A stretch of DNA of 64,000 bases from GCA-2731375 sp964344935 (GTDB lineage Bacteria; Pseudomonadota; Alphaproteobacteria; GCA-2731375): NCBI GenBank assembly GCA_964344935.1, contig CAYFPL010000002.1, forward strand, positions 248,001 to 312,000, in the 5' to 3' direction. The notes beneath the pieces were generated by a model. It saw only the letters and a list, made by a program, of their open reading frames with translations. It had not been told where the DNA came from and ran no database searches. A program made the translations under genes and the position numbers. Shown here in pieces: positions 43,732-51,349 of the stretch; the first letter of the stretch is position 1, and each line of letters starts with the position of its first letter.

Positions 43732-45000
43732 CTAAAGGGCGACTTTGAGTTCCGTTATCTCTCGGAAGCGGACCCGGTTGGATAGTTTCGCCGGGCTCAC
43801 CAAGTGCAAGGTGGGAAACCGGCGGAACAGTTTGCCGAAGGCGATGTCGGCTTCGATGCGCGCCAAGTTGTTGCCCGCGCAGATGTGGATGCCCAAGCCG
43901 AAGGACAGATGACGGTTGGGTCGACGCGAGATATCGAAGCTTTCCGGGTCGGGGAAATGGGCCGGGTCGTGGTTCGCGGCACCGATCATCAGATGCACGA
44001 TACTGCCCGCCGACATGGGCACCCCTGAAAGCTCCGTATCCACAAGCGCCCGGCGGTTGTTGATCTGGATCGGCGCCTGATAACGCAAGATCTCCTCCAC
44101 CGCCGTTTCGATCAGGGCAGGGTCATTGCGCAGCTTTTCGACCTGGTCCGGGTGGCGCAGCATTTCGTGCACGCCGTGGGATATCATGTTGGTGGAGGTC
44201 TCATGCCCGGCGTTTAGCAGGAAGATGCATTGGTGCAGTAACTCGATTTCGGTCAGTTTCTCGCCGTCTTCTTCCGCCACCACCAGGGCCGAGAGAATTT
44301 CGCCCTCGCGCCGGCCATCTGGATTGGCCTTCAACTCCTTGATCCGGTCCCTGAGATAGGCCTTGAAGTCTTCAACGGCATCGCAGCCATCCTGGAACTG
44401 CTTTTCAGTCAGGACCGGCTCCAGCGCACCGAGGATCAATAGCGCCCAATCGCGTATCAATGCACGGTCGCTGCCGGGCACGCCCAGCATGTCGCAGACC
44501 ACTTCCATCGGCAGTCGAAACGAGAAATCGTCAACGACCTCCATTTCCCGGGTATCTTCCAATCGGTCCAGATAACTATCGACAAGGCTGTGTATGCGGG
44601 GCGTCAGCGCGGCAAGTGCCTTTCGCGTGAAGGCGGCCTGGAATAGTTTGCGAATGCGCGTGTGATCGGGGGGATCGTTGAATACCAGGCTAGTGGTGTG
44701 GTGTTCATAAAGCGGTGACTCGCCGAACTTGGGTTTGAAGTCGACCTTCTTGTCCGAACTCCAAACGCCCGGGTTCCGGTAGGCCGTGACCAGATCGTCA
44801 TAGCGGGTCAAGATATACGAACCATCGCTATTCCGATGGATGGGGCTCTCCTGACGCAGAGCAGCAAAATATTCGTAAGCGCGCGGTACGAAATCGCCCG
44901 GCAAATTCATTATGTCGAATGCGCCAACGTCGATATTCTTGCTCGGCCCGCTTCCGGCGTCTTCTGCTGTTTCGAATGCGCTGGTCAATCTGGACTCCAA
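43732..45000 (-). CDS. Cytochrome P450
   Basis: Soluble bacterial P450 of 422 residues. The I-helix oxygen motif (LLNAGHETSTNM), the K-helix ExxR (VEEILRYQAPIQIN) and the heme loop HLSFGLGIHICAGNNLARIE with the axial Cys near residue 374 are intact. No redox partner (ferredoxin or reductase) is adjacent. The divergent neighbour is a TRAP transporter, so it may hydroxylate a compound brought in by it. Family number cannot be given from inspection. Confidence 0.93.
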   Translation of the reverse strand: MESRLTSAFETAEDAGSGPSKNIDVGAFDIMNLPGDFVPRAYEYFAALRQESPIHRNSDGSYILTRYDDLVTAYRNPGVWSSDKKVDFKPKFGESPLYEHHTTSLVFNDPPDHTRIRKLFQAAFTRKALAALTPRIHSLVDSYLDRLEDTREMEVVDDFSFRLPMEVVCDMLGVPGSDRALIRDWALLILGALEPVLTEKQFQDGCDAVEDFKAYLRDRIKELKANPDGRREGEILSALVVAEEDGEKLTEIELLHQCIFLLNAGHETSTNMISHGVHEMLRHPDQVEKLRNDPALIETAVEEILRYQAPIQINNRRALVDTELSGVPMSAGSIVHLMIGAANHDPAHFPDPESFDISRRPNRHLSFGLGIHICAGNNLARIEADIAFGKLFRRFPTLHLVSPAKLSNRVRFREITELKVAL

Positions 45001-45191
45001 TCGGCGACTACTGCCGGTTGACTATAACAGGTTACGCCTGTTTGGGTCATGATGGCTGATATTGACTAAATTTCAGGCAGAAGCGCCAAAAAATCGTACA
45101 AATCGGAAATTTAGACGTTGACGTAACGTCCCCAACAACATTGTAATGTGACTGACAACTAAACCTACGGAAATGTTCCAGGGAGGCTATC
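45001..45191. promoter_or_regulatory. Divergent P450/TRAP promoter region with two inverted repeats
   Basis: 191 bases, AT-rich. Two candidate operators are visible: AACAGG-TTACG-CCTGTT (45026-45042) and GACGTT-GACGT-AACGTC (45114-45130), each with 6-bp arms and a 5-base spacer. Their placement near each gene start fits regulator binding between divergent genes. The GGGAGG at 45181 serves as ribosome binding site for the transporter's GTG start. No regulator gene is adjacent. Confidence 0.45.
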
Positions 45192-46250
45192 GTGGGACTT
45201 AAAGGTCTACTTAAACTTTCTACTGCCGCCGCTGTGTCATTGACACTCGTGGCCGGCACCTCCACTTCGGCATTCGCTGTCGATAAGTTGAAGTGGAAAA
45301 TGCAAAGCGCCTTCGGCTCCAAGCTGTCGATCATCGGCGAAGTGGCCAAGCGTTATGAAAACATCGTCAAGGACATGTCCGGCGGTGCCATGAGGATCAA
45401 GTTCTTCGAGCCTGGCGCTTTGGTGCCGACCCTACAGGGTTGGGACGCGGTTAAGGCCGGTTCGATTGACGCGATGTGGGGCACGGCCGGCTATCACGTT
45501 GGCAAATTCCCCGCCCTTTCGTTCTTCACCGCCGTGCCGTTCGGTCCACGCGCGGGCGAACTGCTGGCCTGGATGAACTATGGCGGCGGCGATGAAATCT
45601 ACAATCGCCTTTATCACGAGAATGGCGTGCACGGCCTGCATTGTGCCGCGATCGCTCCGGAAACTTCGGGCTGGTTCCGCAAGAAGTACACCTCCATTGA
45701 CGACCTCAAGGGTCTGAAAATGCGCTTCTTCGGCCTCGGCGCGGTCGTCATGACCAAGCTGGGCGTATCCACGCAGCTGCTCGCTGGTGCGGACATCTAT
45801 CCCGCCCTGGAACGTGGCGTGATCGACGCGACGGAATTCTCCATGCCGTCCATCGACTTTGACTTGGGTTTCTATCAGATCGCCAAGTACAACTACTTCC
45901 CCGGCTGGCATCAGCAATCCTCGATCGGCGAACTGCTGATGAACAAGGCAGGCTGGGACGGTCTTTCAAAGCAGCAGCAGGCGATCATCTCGGTGGCTTG
46001 CGGCGACAGCATCAACTGGTCCTTCGTACGTTCGGAAGCTCTGCAGTTTGAAGCCATGCTCAAGCTGAAGGAAAAGGGCGTCGAATCCGTCCGCTGGTCC
46101 GATGCGGATCTGGCCAAGCTGAAAAAGGGCTGGGACGAGGTGGTCCAGGAAGAGTCCGCCAAGGATCCCCTGTTCAAGGAAGTGTATGCCAGCTACTCGG
46201 CTTTCCGTGCCAAGTACAAGATCTGGAAAGATCACGGCTATCTTGACTAA
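45192..46250 (+). CDS. TRAP transporter substrate-binding protein (DctP family)
   Basis: Periplasmic binding protein of 352 residues with a signal peptide (LSTAAAVSLTLVAGTSTSAFA). DctP-fold features: GGAMRIKFFEPGALVPTLQGWDAVKAGSIDAMWGTAGYHVGKFPALSFF, the conserved arginine-bearing DLKGLKMRFFGLG segment, and the C-terminal TRAP pattern ending in KYKIWKDHGYLD. Size and sequence pattern fit the mannitol/chloroaromatic and carboxylate subgroup. GTG start. Confidence 0.92.
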   Translation: MGLKGLLKLSTAAAVSLTLVAGTSTSAFAVDKLKWKMQSAFGSKLSIIGEVAKRYENIVKDMSGGAMRIKFFEPGALVPTLQGWDAVKAGSIDAMWGTAGYHVGKFPALSFFTAVPFGPRAGELLAWMNYGGGDEIYNRLYHENGVHGLHCAAIAPETSGWFRKKYTSIDDLKGLKMRFFGLGAVVMTKLGVSTQLLAGADIYPALERGVIDATEFSMPSIDFDLGFYQIAKYNYFPGWHQQSSIGELLMNKAGWDGLSKQQQAIISVACGDSINWSFVRSEALQFEAMLKLKEKGVESVRWSDADLAKLKKGWDEVVQEESAKDPLFKEVYASYSAFRAKYKIWKDHGYLD

Positions 46251-46290
46251 TCAGTGGACTTGACCTCTTAGGGTCATGACTGCGATAAAG

Positions 46291-46317
46291 CTGGGCCCCG
46301 GATTTTCCGGGGCCCAG
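46291..46317 (+). promoter_or_regulatory. Strong hairpin between TRAP binding-protein and permease genes
   Basis: CTGGGCCCCGG and CCGGGGCCCAG form a perfect 11-bp stem with a 5-base ATTTT loop. The following sequence (TACATATTG) lacks a run of T, so it is not a canonical terminator. Position after the binding-protein gene and before the permeases fits an RNA end-stabiliser or partial terminator that yields more binding protein than permease. Confidence 0.6.
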
Positions 46318-46473
46318 TACATATTGTAAGCTTAAGAACGAGAACCGCACCCCCCAAGAATCTCCAGAAAATGGTGACGGCGAGGAGCACGCGGCAAACT
46401 TCCAAAACATCGTGAGATATCGTCTGATAGGGCACGAGAACATGCGCGGCAGGATAGTTACGGATATTTGATC

Positions 46474-47841
46474 ATGGAATTCATTGCTGAGTTTCTTCCA
46501 ATTTTTATGTTTGTCAGTCTGGCGATCTTGCTTTTCACGGGCTATCCCGTCGCCTTCATACTCGGTGGCCTGGCGATCCTGTTCGGCCTCTTCGGCTATG
46601 GCTTAGAAACCTTCAAGATCATTGAATATTTCAACTTCATGCCGCGAATATGGGGCATGGCAGCGGAAAACCTCGTGCTTGTCGCGGTTCCAACATTCGT
46701 CTTTATGGGGACGATGATGGAACGAAGCGGCATCGCCAACGAGATGCTGTACTGTTGTCAGGTGCTGCTGCGGAAAGTGCCGGGCGCACTGGCCCTTTCG
46801 GTCACAGTGATGGGCACCATCCTGGCCGCCATGACCGGTATCATCGGTGCCTCGGTGACCATGATGACGGCGTTGGCCCTGCCGGTGATGCTGCGCCAAG
46901 GTTATGCGCAATCGCTCTCAACGGGCGTGATCGCGGCCTCTGGCACGCTGGGTATTCTGATACCGCCATCGATCATGCTGATCATCATGGCCGATCTGCT
47001 GTCGATTTCGGTGGGTACCTTGTTCATGGCGGCAATCCTGCCGGGCCTGGTTCTGGCAGCCCTATATCTGATTTTCGTCGCTGGCTGGGCCACGGTAAAG
47101 CCTAGCATCGCGCCGCCTTTGCCGCCCGATCTGCTATACGTGCCTTCGAACGAGCTAGGCCCGCTTCTGGTCCGCGGCTTCTTCCCGCCGGTGTTCCTGA
47201 TCGCTTTCATCAAGGGTTCGATCCTGCTGGGCTGGGCCACCCCTTCGGAAGCCGGCGCCGTGGGTGCCTTTGGCGCTATGGTGATTGCCGTCTTCAAGGG
47301 CACCCTGAAATGGGACATCGTCAAGGGCGTTTGCCAATCTTCAGGTCTGACCATTGCGATGATCTTCTTCATCGTGATGTCGGCGACTTGCTTCGCCTAC
47401 GTCTTCCGCTCGCTGGGCGGCGACGATGTGTTTGAAGAAATGATCCTGGAAGCCGGCCTGGGCTCTTGGGCCCTGCTCTTCCTGATCATGGCGATCGTGT
47501 TTTTCCTGGGCTTCTTCCTGGATTGGGTGGAAATCACCTTGATCGTCCTGCCCGTGTTTGCACCGTTGGTGGCTGAACTTGACTTCGCCGGCCACGTGGC
47601 AGACGAGGAAGTGGTGTACTGGTTCACCGTTCTGGTGGCGATCAACCTGCAGACCTCGTTCCTAACTCCACCATTCGGGTTCGCATTGTTCTATATGAAA
47701 GGTATTGCGCCCAAAGAAGTGGATATCAGGAATATCTACATCGGCATTATACCATTCGTGCTGATACAATTGTTCGGCGTCATATTGGTGTTGATCTGGC
47801 CCGACATATCGTTGTGGCTACCAGGATTGGTTTACGAGTAA
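46474..47841 (+). CDS. TRAP transporter large permease (DctM)
   Basis: Membrane protein of about 455 residues with roughly 12 helices. Family signatures FIFMGTMMERSGIANEML-like AVPTFVFMGTMMERSG, GILIPPSIMLIIMADL (near residue 170), GWATPSEAGAVGAFGA and TPPFGFALFYMKGI are present. It uses a sodium or proton gradient to import an organic acid. The ATG at 46474 is preferred over TTG 46468. The gene order here is binding protein, large permease, small permease, whereas the small subunit more often comes first. Confidence 0.93.
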   Translation: MEFIAEFLPIFMFVSLAILLFTGYPVAFILGGLAILFGLFGYGLETFKIIEYFNFMPRIWGMAAENLVLVAVPTFVFMGTMMERSGIANEMLYCCQVLLRKVPGALALSVTVMGTILAAMTGIIGASVTMMTALALPVMLRQGYAQSLSTGVIAASGTLGILIPPSIMLIIMADLLSISVGTLFMAAILPGLVLAALYLIFVAGWATVKPSIAPPLPPDLLYVPSNELGPLLVRGFFPPVFLIAFIKGSILLGWATPSEAGAVGAFGAMVIAVFKGTLKWDIVKGVCQSSGLTIAMIFFIVMSATCFAYVFRSLGGDDVFEEMILEAGLGSWALLFLIMAIVFFLGFFLDWVEITLIVLPVFAPLVAELDFAGHVADEEVVYWFTVLVAINLQTSFLTPPFGFALFYMKGIAPKEVDIRNIYIGIIPFVLIQLFGVILVLIWPDISLWLPGLVYE

Positions 47842-47856
47842 GGAGGAGACTGGGAC

Positions 47857-48579
47857 ATGGCAGAATCAACAATCGCCACCCGCGAGGACAGTTCACACCC
47901 CTTGGTCGTAACGGCTGTGCGGCTTAGGAGCTTCGTTGAATGGTGGGGCCAAAAGGGCGCCTATTTCATCCTTCCCTTGGTGATCATCACCATGTGGGAT
48001 GTGTTCACCCGCAAACTGACGGGCACGCCGTTTGATATCCAGGCCTGGCTGGTTGCGAATGTCAGCCGGTACTTCCAATCCACCCTGTTGCAGGAGTTGG
48101 AATGGCATTCTCACACGGTGCTGTTCTCCTTGGTGTTGGGATATGGCTTTACCCGCAATCGTCACGTGAGGGTGGACCTGGTGCGGATGCATTTGCAGAC
48201 CAAGGTTCAGGCGTTTATTGAGTTTATCGGCACCACCTTCTTCATGATCCCCTACACCATCGTGGTGATTTATTTCTGCTATATCTTCACCTACGATTCC
48301 TTTGTGACCAACGAGATCTCGGCCTCATTGGTGGGCCTCAGCCATCGCTGGATCATCAAGACGGTCTTGGGCGTAGGCCTGATCGTCGCACTTGCCTCGG
48401 GCATCGCGGTCTGGCTGCAAACCGTTTTGGTGCTGTTCGGGCCAAAGGAGATGCGTTTCGAACTGATGACGCTGGAATGGCCCGAAGACCAGGGCGGCGG
48501 CGTCGAAGGTTACAAGCGTATGGTCCTGGAAGAGCAGGAAACCGATATGAAAAAAATCGGCTTGGGCGGCAAGGGTTAG
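47857..48579 (+). CDS. TRAP transporter small permease (DctQ)
   Basis: Membrane protein of 240 residues with four helices and the DctQ-type motif NRHVRVDLVRMHLQTKVQAFIEFIGTTFFMI near residue 105. Longer than the typical 160 to 200 residue small subunit, as seen in the mannitol/chloroaromatic-compound TRAP group. It follows the large subunit by 15 bases with a GGAGGAG ribosome binding site. Confidence 0.9.
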   Translation: MAESTIATREDSSHPLVVTAVRLRSFVEWWGQKGAYFILPLVIITMWDVFTRKLTGTPFDIQAWLVANVSRYFQSTLLQELEWHSHTVLFSLVLGYGFTRNRHVRVDLVRMHLQTKVQAFIEFIGTTFFMIPYTIVVIYFCYIFTYDSFVTNEISASLVGLSHRWIIKTVLGVGLIVALASGIAVWLQTVLVLFGPKEMRFELMTLEWPEDQGGGVEGYKRMVLEEQETDMKKIGLGGKG

Positions 48580-48604
48580 CGAAGCCGCCAAAGCTGAAGA
48601 AACA

Positions 48605-48637
48605 AAACCCCCGGCAAAGTGCCGGGGGTTTTTCTTT
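48605..48637. terminator. Terminator after the TRAP operon
   Basis: AAACCCCCGGC (48605-48615) and GCCGGGGGTTT (48621-48631) form an 11-bp stem with a 5-base loop, followed by TTCTTT. It also lies 15 bases after the stop of the convergent gene at 48652 and has an A-run on the other side, so it may work in both directions. Confidence 0.9.
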
Positions 48638-48651
48638 GCCAATGCGGCAGC

Positions 48652-49263
48652 TTACTTCCCGTAAAAATGAACCTTTTCGGCGATTTGCTGCTCCAGGTCT
48701 TTCGGCGAAATGCTGAAGTAGGAAATCGGCACATGGATCGACGGCCAGCCGCGCATTTGCCCTTCAAATTTTGCGATCTGGGGCGAGAACGCCGAGAATA
48801 AACCAACCCGGCGACGCATGTGGCGGGATGCCTGTTCGCTCAATTCCGTTTCATCCACGGCAATCATCAGCACCCGGCGCAGCAAAGTCGCCTTCGAGGT
48901 GCCCAAACCCACCACCGCCGGCCAGGGGATCAGTCCCACGTCGGGCCGGCGGCAACGTATGCCTTCCTCGTCAATCACCAGTACCGGCTTTCTATCAAAG
49001 GCCATCTGCAGCAGCGTGAACGCCGTCAGCCCGCCAATAAGGGCGGCGCCGAAATGCAACATCCGCCCGCCGCCTAGGATATCCTGTCCAGTCAGTGCCG
49101 CAATCAGGGCCGAAACTCCGACAAGCACGCACGGCGCGGCAAGAATGCCCAGCTTGATCTGGGAGTTGTAGGCCTCGATCGGCTCTTCAGGGCTCTTATT
49201 CCGTTTCCGGCGCCTCGTCTGGGTTTTTTTCGCCGCACCGTCCTTTTGCCGACCCTGCTGCAT
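48652..49263 (-). CDS. Membrane protein with two helices, STM3941-like
   Basis: Protein of about 203 residues. A basic N-terminal segment (KKTQTRRRKRNKSPEE) precedes two membrane helices (LGILAAPCVLVGVSALIAALTG and MLHFGAALIGGLTAFTLLQMAF) and a soluble domain with PVLVIDEEGIRCRRPDVGLIPWPAVVGLGTSK, the bPH-like IDEEGI..PW pattern of the STM3941 family. No known function. The ATG at 49263 matches best; the frame extends further upstream to 49347 into sequence overlapping the CBS gene's end. Confidence 0.6.
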   Translation of the reverse strand: MQQGRQKDGAAKKTQTRRRKRNKSPEEPIEAYNSQIKLGILAAPCVLVGVSALIAALTGQDILGGGRMLHFGAALIGGLTAFTLLQMAFDRKPVLVIDEEGIRCRRPDVGLIPWPAVVGLGTSKATLLRRVLMIAVDETELSEQASRHMRRRVGLFSAFSPQIAKFEGQMRGWPSIHVPISYFSISPKDLEQQIAEKVHFYGK

Positions 49264-49312
49264 GTGACCTCCATATTCGGCGTCATCTGCAGCCGCAAGC
49301 GGCAAATGACGT

Positions 49313-49999
49313 TTAGGTTCCCGCCGGCACCGCGCCCAAGTGGTCAATCACCTCCTGCACGCCGGCGACTTCCTTCGCCGCCACCAACATCGCCTCACGC
49401 TCGGCCTCAGTCTCGACCCAGCCCCAAAGCTCTACCACACCATCAGTGACAATGACATTGGTCGTGCCGTGGCTGGCCCAGCCCTTGCTGCCTAATGACT
49501 CATAGACGTTTTCACGAATAGTGCGGTCATTGGCGGTCGGCTCTCCCGGGCCGTCATCGCGATGGCCGGCCAGGGCTTGTAGCAGATTGCCCCGGGAAAC
49601 GATACCGACCAATTTACCGTCTCTCAGCACGGGCACCCGTTTAATGCGATTGTCTTCCAACAGCCGGGCAATGGTCGTAGTGGGCGAACCTTCGGTAACG
49701 CTGACGATTTCGGTGGTCATGATATCGGCTGCGGTGCCGCCATGGCGCTTGACGAAATCCTTGGCGTCATCTTCCGGGCTCGAGAACAGGCGAAGCCACC
49801 ACGACCGCCGGCGCTCGCCGCGCAATCCGGCCTGCAACAGCAGATCGCCTTCACTGACCATGCCGACCAGCTTACCGGCGCCGTCGACCACGGGTACGCC
49901 GGAGATCCGATTGTCGATGAGCACTTGCGCGATATCCGCCACAGTCATCTCAGGTGGAACAGTTACGACATTGGCTGTCATGATATCTTTCGCGAGCAT
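49313..49999 (-). CDS. CBS-domain pair plus BON domain protein
   Basis: Cytoplasmic protein of 228 residues. Two CBS motifs (AKDIMTANVVTVPPEMTVADIAQVLIDNRISGVPVVD and ADIMTTEIVSVTEGSPTTTIARLLEDNRIKRVPVLRDG) bind adenine nucleotides or similar ligands, and a C-terminal BON domain (TTNVIVTDGVVELWGWVETEAEREAMLVAAKEVAGVQEVID) follows. Proteins of this layout act as energy or stress sensors, partners not known. An inverted repeat of alternating A and T lies about 65 bases upstream. Confidence 0.9.
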   Translation of the reverse strand: MLAKDIMTANVVTVPPEMTVADIAQVLIDNRISGVPVVDGAGKLVGMVSEGDLLLQAGLRGERRRSWWLRLFSSPEDDAKDFVKRHGGTAADIMTTEIVSVTEGSPTTTIARLLEDNRIKRVPVLRDGKLVGIVSRGNLLQALAGHRDDGPGEPTANDRTIRENVYESLGSKGWASHGTTNVIVTDGVVELWGWVETEAEREAMLVAAKEVAGVQEVIDHLGAVPAGT

Positions 50000-50064
50000 G
50001 GTGCGGCCCTTTCGGTTTTGTTTTCAGCCTGGAGCAAGGCAATCCTCTGCGCCCCACTCTCATT

Positions 50065-50080
50065 CTATATATGTATATAG
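50065..50080. promoter_or_regulatory. AT-rich inverted repeat upstream of the CBS-BON gene
   Basis: CTATATA and TATATAG flank a two-base centre, in a patch with unusual alternating A/T between the divergent CBS-BON and rhodanese genes. It could be a -10 region or a regulator site. Purely positional evidence. Confidence 0.3.
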
Positions 50081-50210
50081 TTTCGCTACAGCCCAAACAC
50101 TGCGACAAATGGTGCCAGATACAGAGGGCAAATAGGCTCACATGATATTGATTCGATGATGAACACCCGACAGCACCATATCGAATAGGCTATGAACCGC
50201 TATTTCTGGG

Positions 50211-50666
50211 ATGAGGCGCATGAAAATCAACCTTGCATCCATTTTTCCTGCCTTGGCGGTGCTCCTTTGCATGTTTGCCGGCGTTGCCACGGCTCAAACC
50301 GTGATCACCCCTGATCAAGCGCACCGTATGGCCCTTGAAGGCGAGGTCACAATCATCGACGTACGTCGACCCGATGAATGGCGCGATACCGGCCTTCCTG
50401 CCGGCGCCGAGCGGGCCACGGTGCACTTCACGCGCGGACCTACGGCATTCCTGCGCCGCATCGCCAAACTCACCAAGGGTGACAAGAACAAGCCGATCGC
50501 CCTCATCTGCGCCGCCGGTGTGCGCTCGAAATATGCCTCCAACCTGCTGCAGAAACGCGGCTACACGCAGGTTCTCGACATCAGTGAAGGCATGCTCGGC
50601 AACAACAAAGGGGCCGGATGGCTGGGCCGGGCGCTGCCCACGGAAGCCTGCAGCGATTGCGAATAG
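50211..50666 (+). CDS. Exported rhodanese-like sulfurtransferase
   Basis: Periplasmic single-domain rhodanese of 151 residues with a signal peptide (INLASIFPALAVLLCMFAGVATA). The active-site loop is ALICAAGVRSKYASNLL, with the persulfide Cys near residue 102 and the usual downstream Arg. The C-terminus ends with a CSDC pair. It may move sulfane sulfur in the periplasm. ATG 50220 is an alternative start. The cytochrome c gene follows on the same strand about 125 bases later. Confidence 0.85.
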   Translation: MRRMKINLASIFPALAVLLCMFAGVATAQTVITPDQAHRMALEGEVTIIDVRRPDEWRDTGLPAGAERATVHFTRGPTAFLRRIAKLTKGDKNKPIALICAAGVRSKYASNLLQKRGYTQVLDISEGMLGNNKGAGWLGRALPTEACSDCE

Positions 50667-50792
50667 GTCATGATTCGAGTTTTTCAAGCGCGACGATCGG
50701 TCGCTACCATGTTCGGGGCGCTTGTGCTAGGAAGGGCGCGCGTGGCGCCTGCCACTGTATTCATTCGCTTATCACCCCGTAAGGAGATCCAG

Positions 50793-51173
50793 ATGCGGAA
50801 GTTTCGTTTGCCGGTGGTTTTTGCCGCCATGGCCATGGCCCTGACGTTCAGCGCGGCCGATGCCGCCGATGTCAAGAAGGGCAAAAAAGTGTTCAAGAAA
50901 TGCAAGGCCTGCCACACTCTGAATGCCGGCGGCAAGAACAAGGTTGGCCCAAATCTGCATGGTCTGTTCGGGCGCAAGGCCGGAAGCGTGGAAGGGTTCA
51001 AATATTCCAAGGCCATGAAGGCTTCAGGAATCGTCTGGGACGATAACTATTTGGACCAGTATTTGACGAAACCGAAGAAGCTGGTGCCGAAGACGAGAAT
51101 GGCCTTTGCGGGGCTGAAGAAAAAGTCGCAGCGCGACAACGTCATCGCGTACATGAAAGAGGCCACGAAGTAG
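50793..51173 (+). CDS. Class I cytochrome c
   Basis: Small exported mono-heme cytochrome c of 126 residues with a signal peptide (RKFRLPVVFAAMAMALTFSAADA). Heme motif FKKCKACHTLNAGGKNKVGPNLHG (CxxCH near residue 37) and the axial Met in PKTRMAFAGLKKKSQRDNVIAYMK; a cytochrome c2 / c550-like pattern. The ATG 50793 follows AAGGAGATCC; longer frames from 50670 are not family-like. A strong terminator follows. Confidence 0.93.
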   Translation: MRKFRLPVVFAAMAMALTFSAADAADVKKGKKVFKKCKACHTLNAGGKNKVGPNLHGLFGRKAGSVEGFKYSKAMKASGIVWDDNYLDQYLTKPKKLVPKTRMAFAGLKKKSQRDNVIAYMKEATK

Positions 51174-51203
51174 AGCCTTATTCGGCGATTTTGCGGCATT
51201 TTT

Positions 51204-51235
51204 GGCCGGCGCCCACAGCGGCGCCGGCCTTTTTG
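51204..51235 (+). terminator. Rho-independent terminator after cytochrome c
   Basis: GGCCGGCGCC (51204-51213) and GGCGCCGGCC (51220-51229) form a perfect 10-bp stem with a 6-base loop, followed by TTTTT. Located 30 bases after the cytochrome stop. Confidence 0.92.
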
Positions 51236-51349
51236 CGTCGCGGTTAACCAAACGTTATCCGAATCCCCCTAGATTTTCCTCGAGGCGGGCGCGGTCGGTA
51301 GGGTCCACGTCCTCCTTCACCAGGGAACTACTCTATCCGGGGTTGCGGA

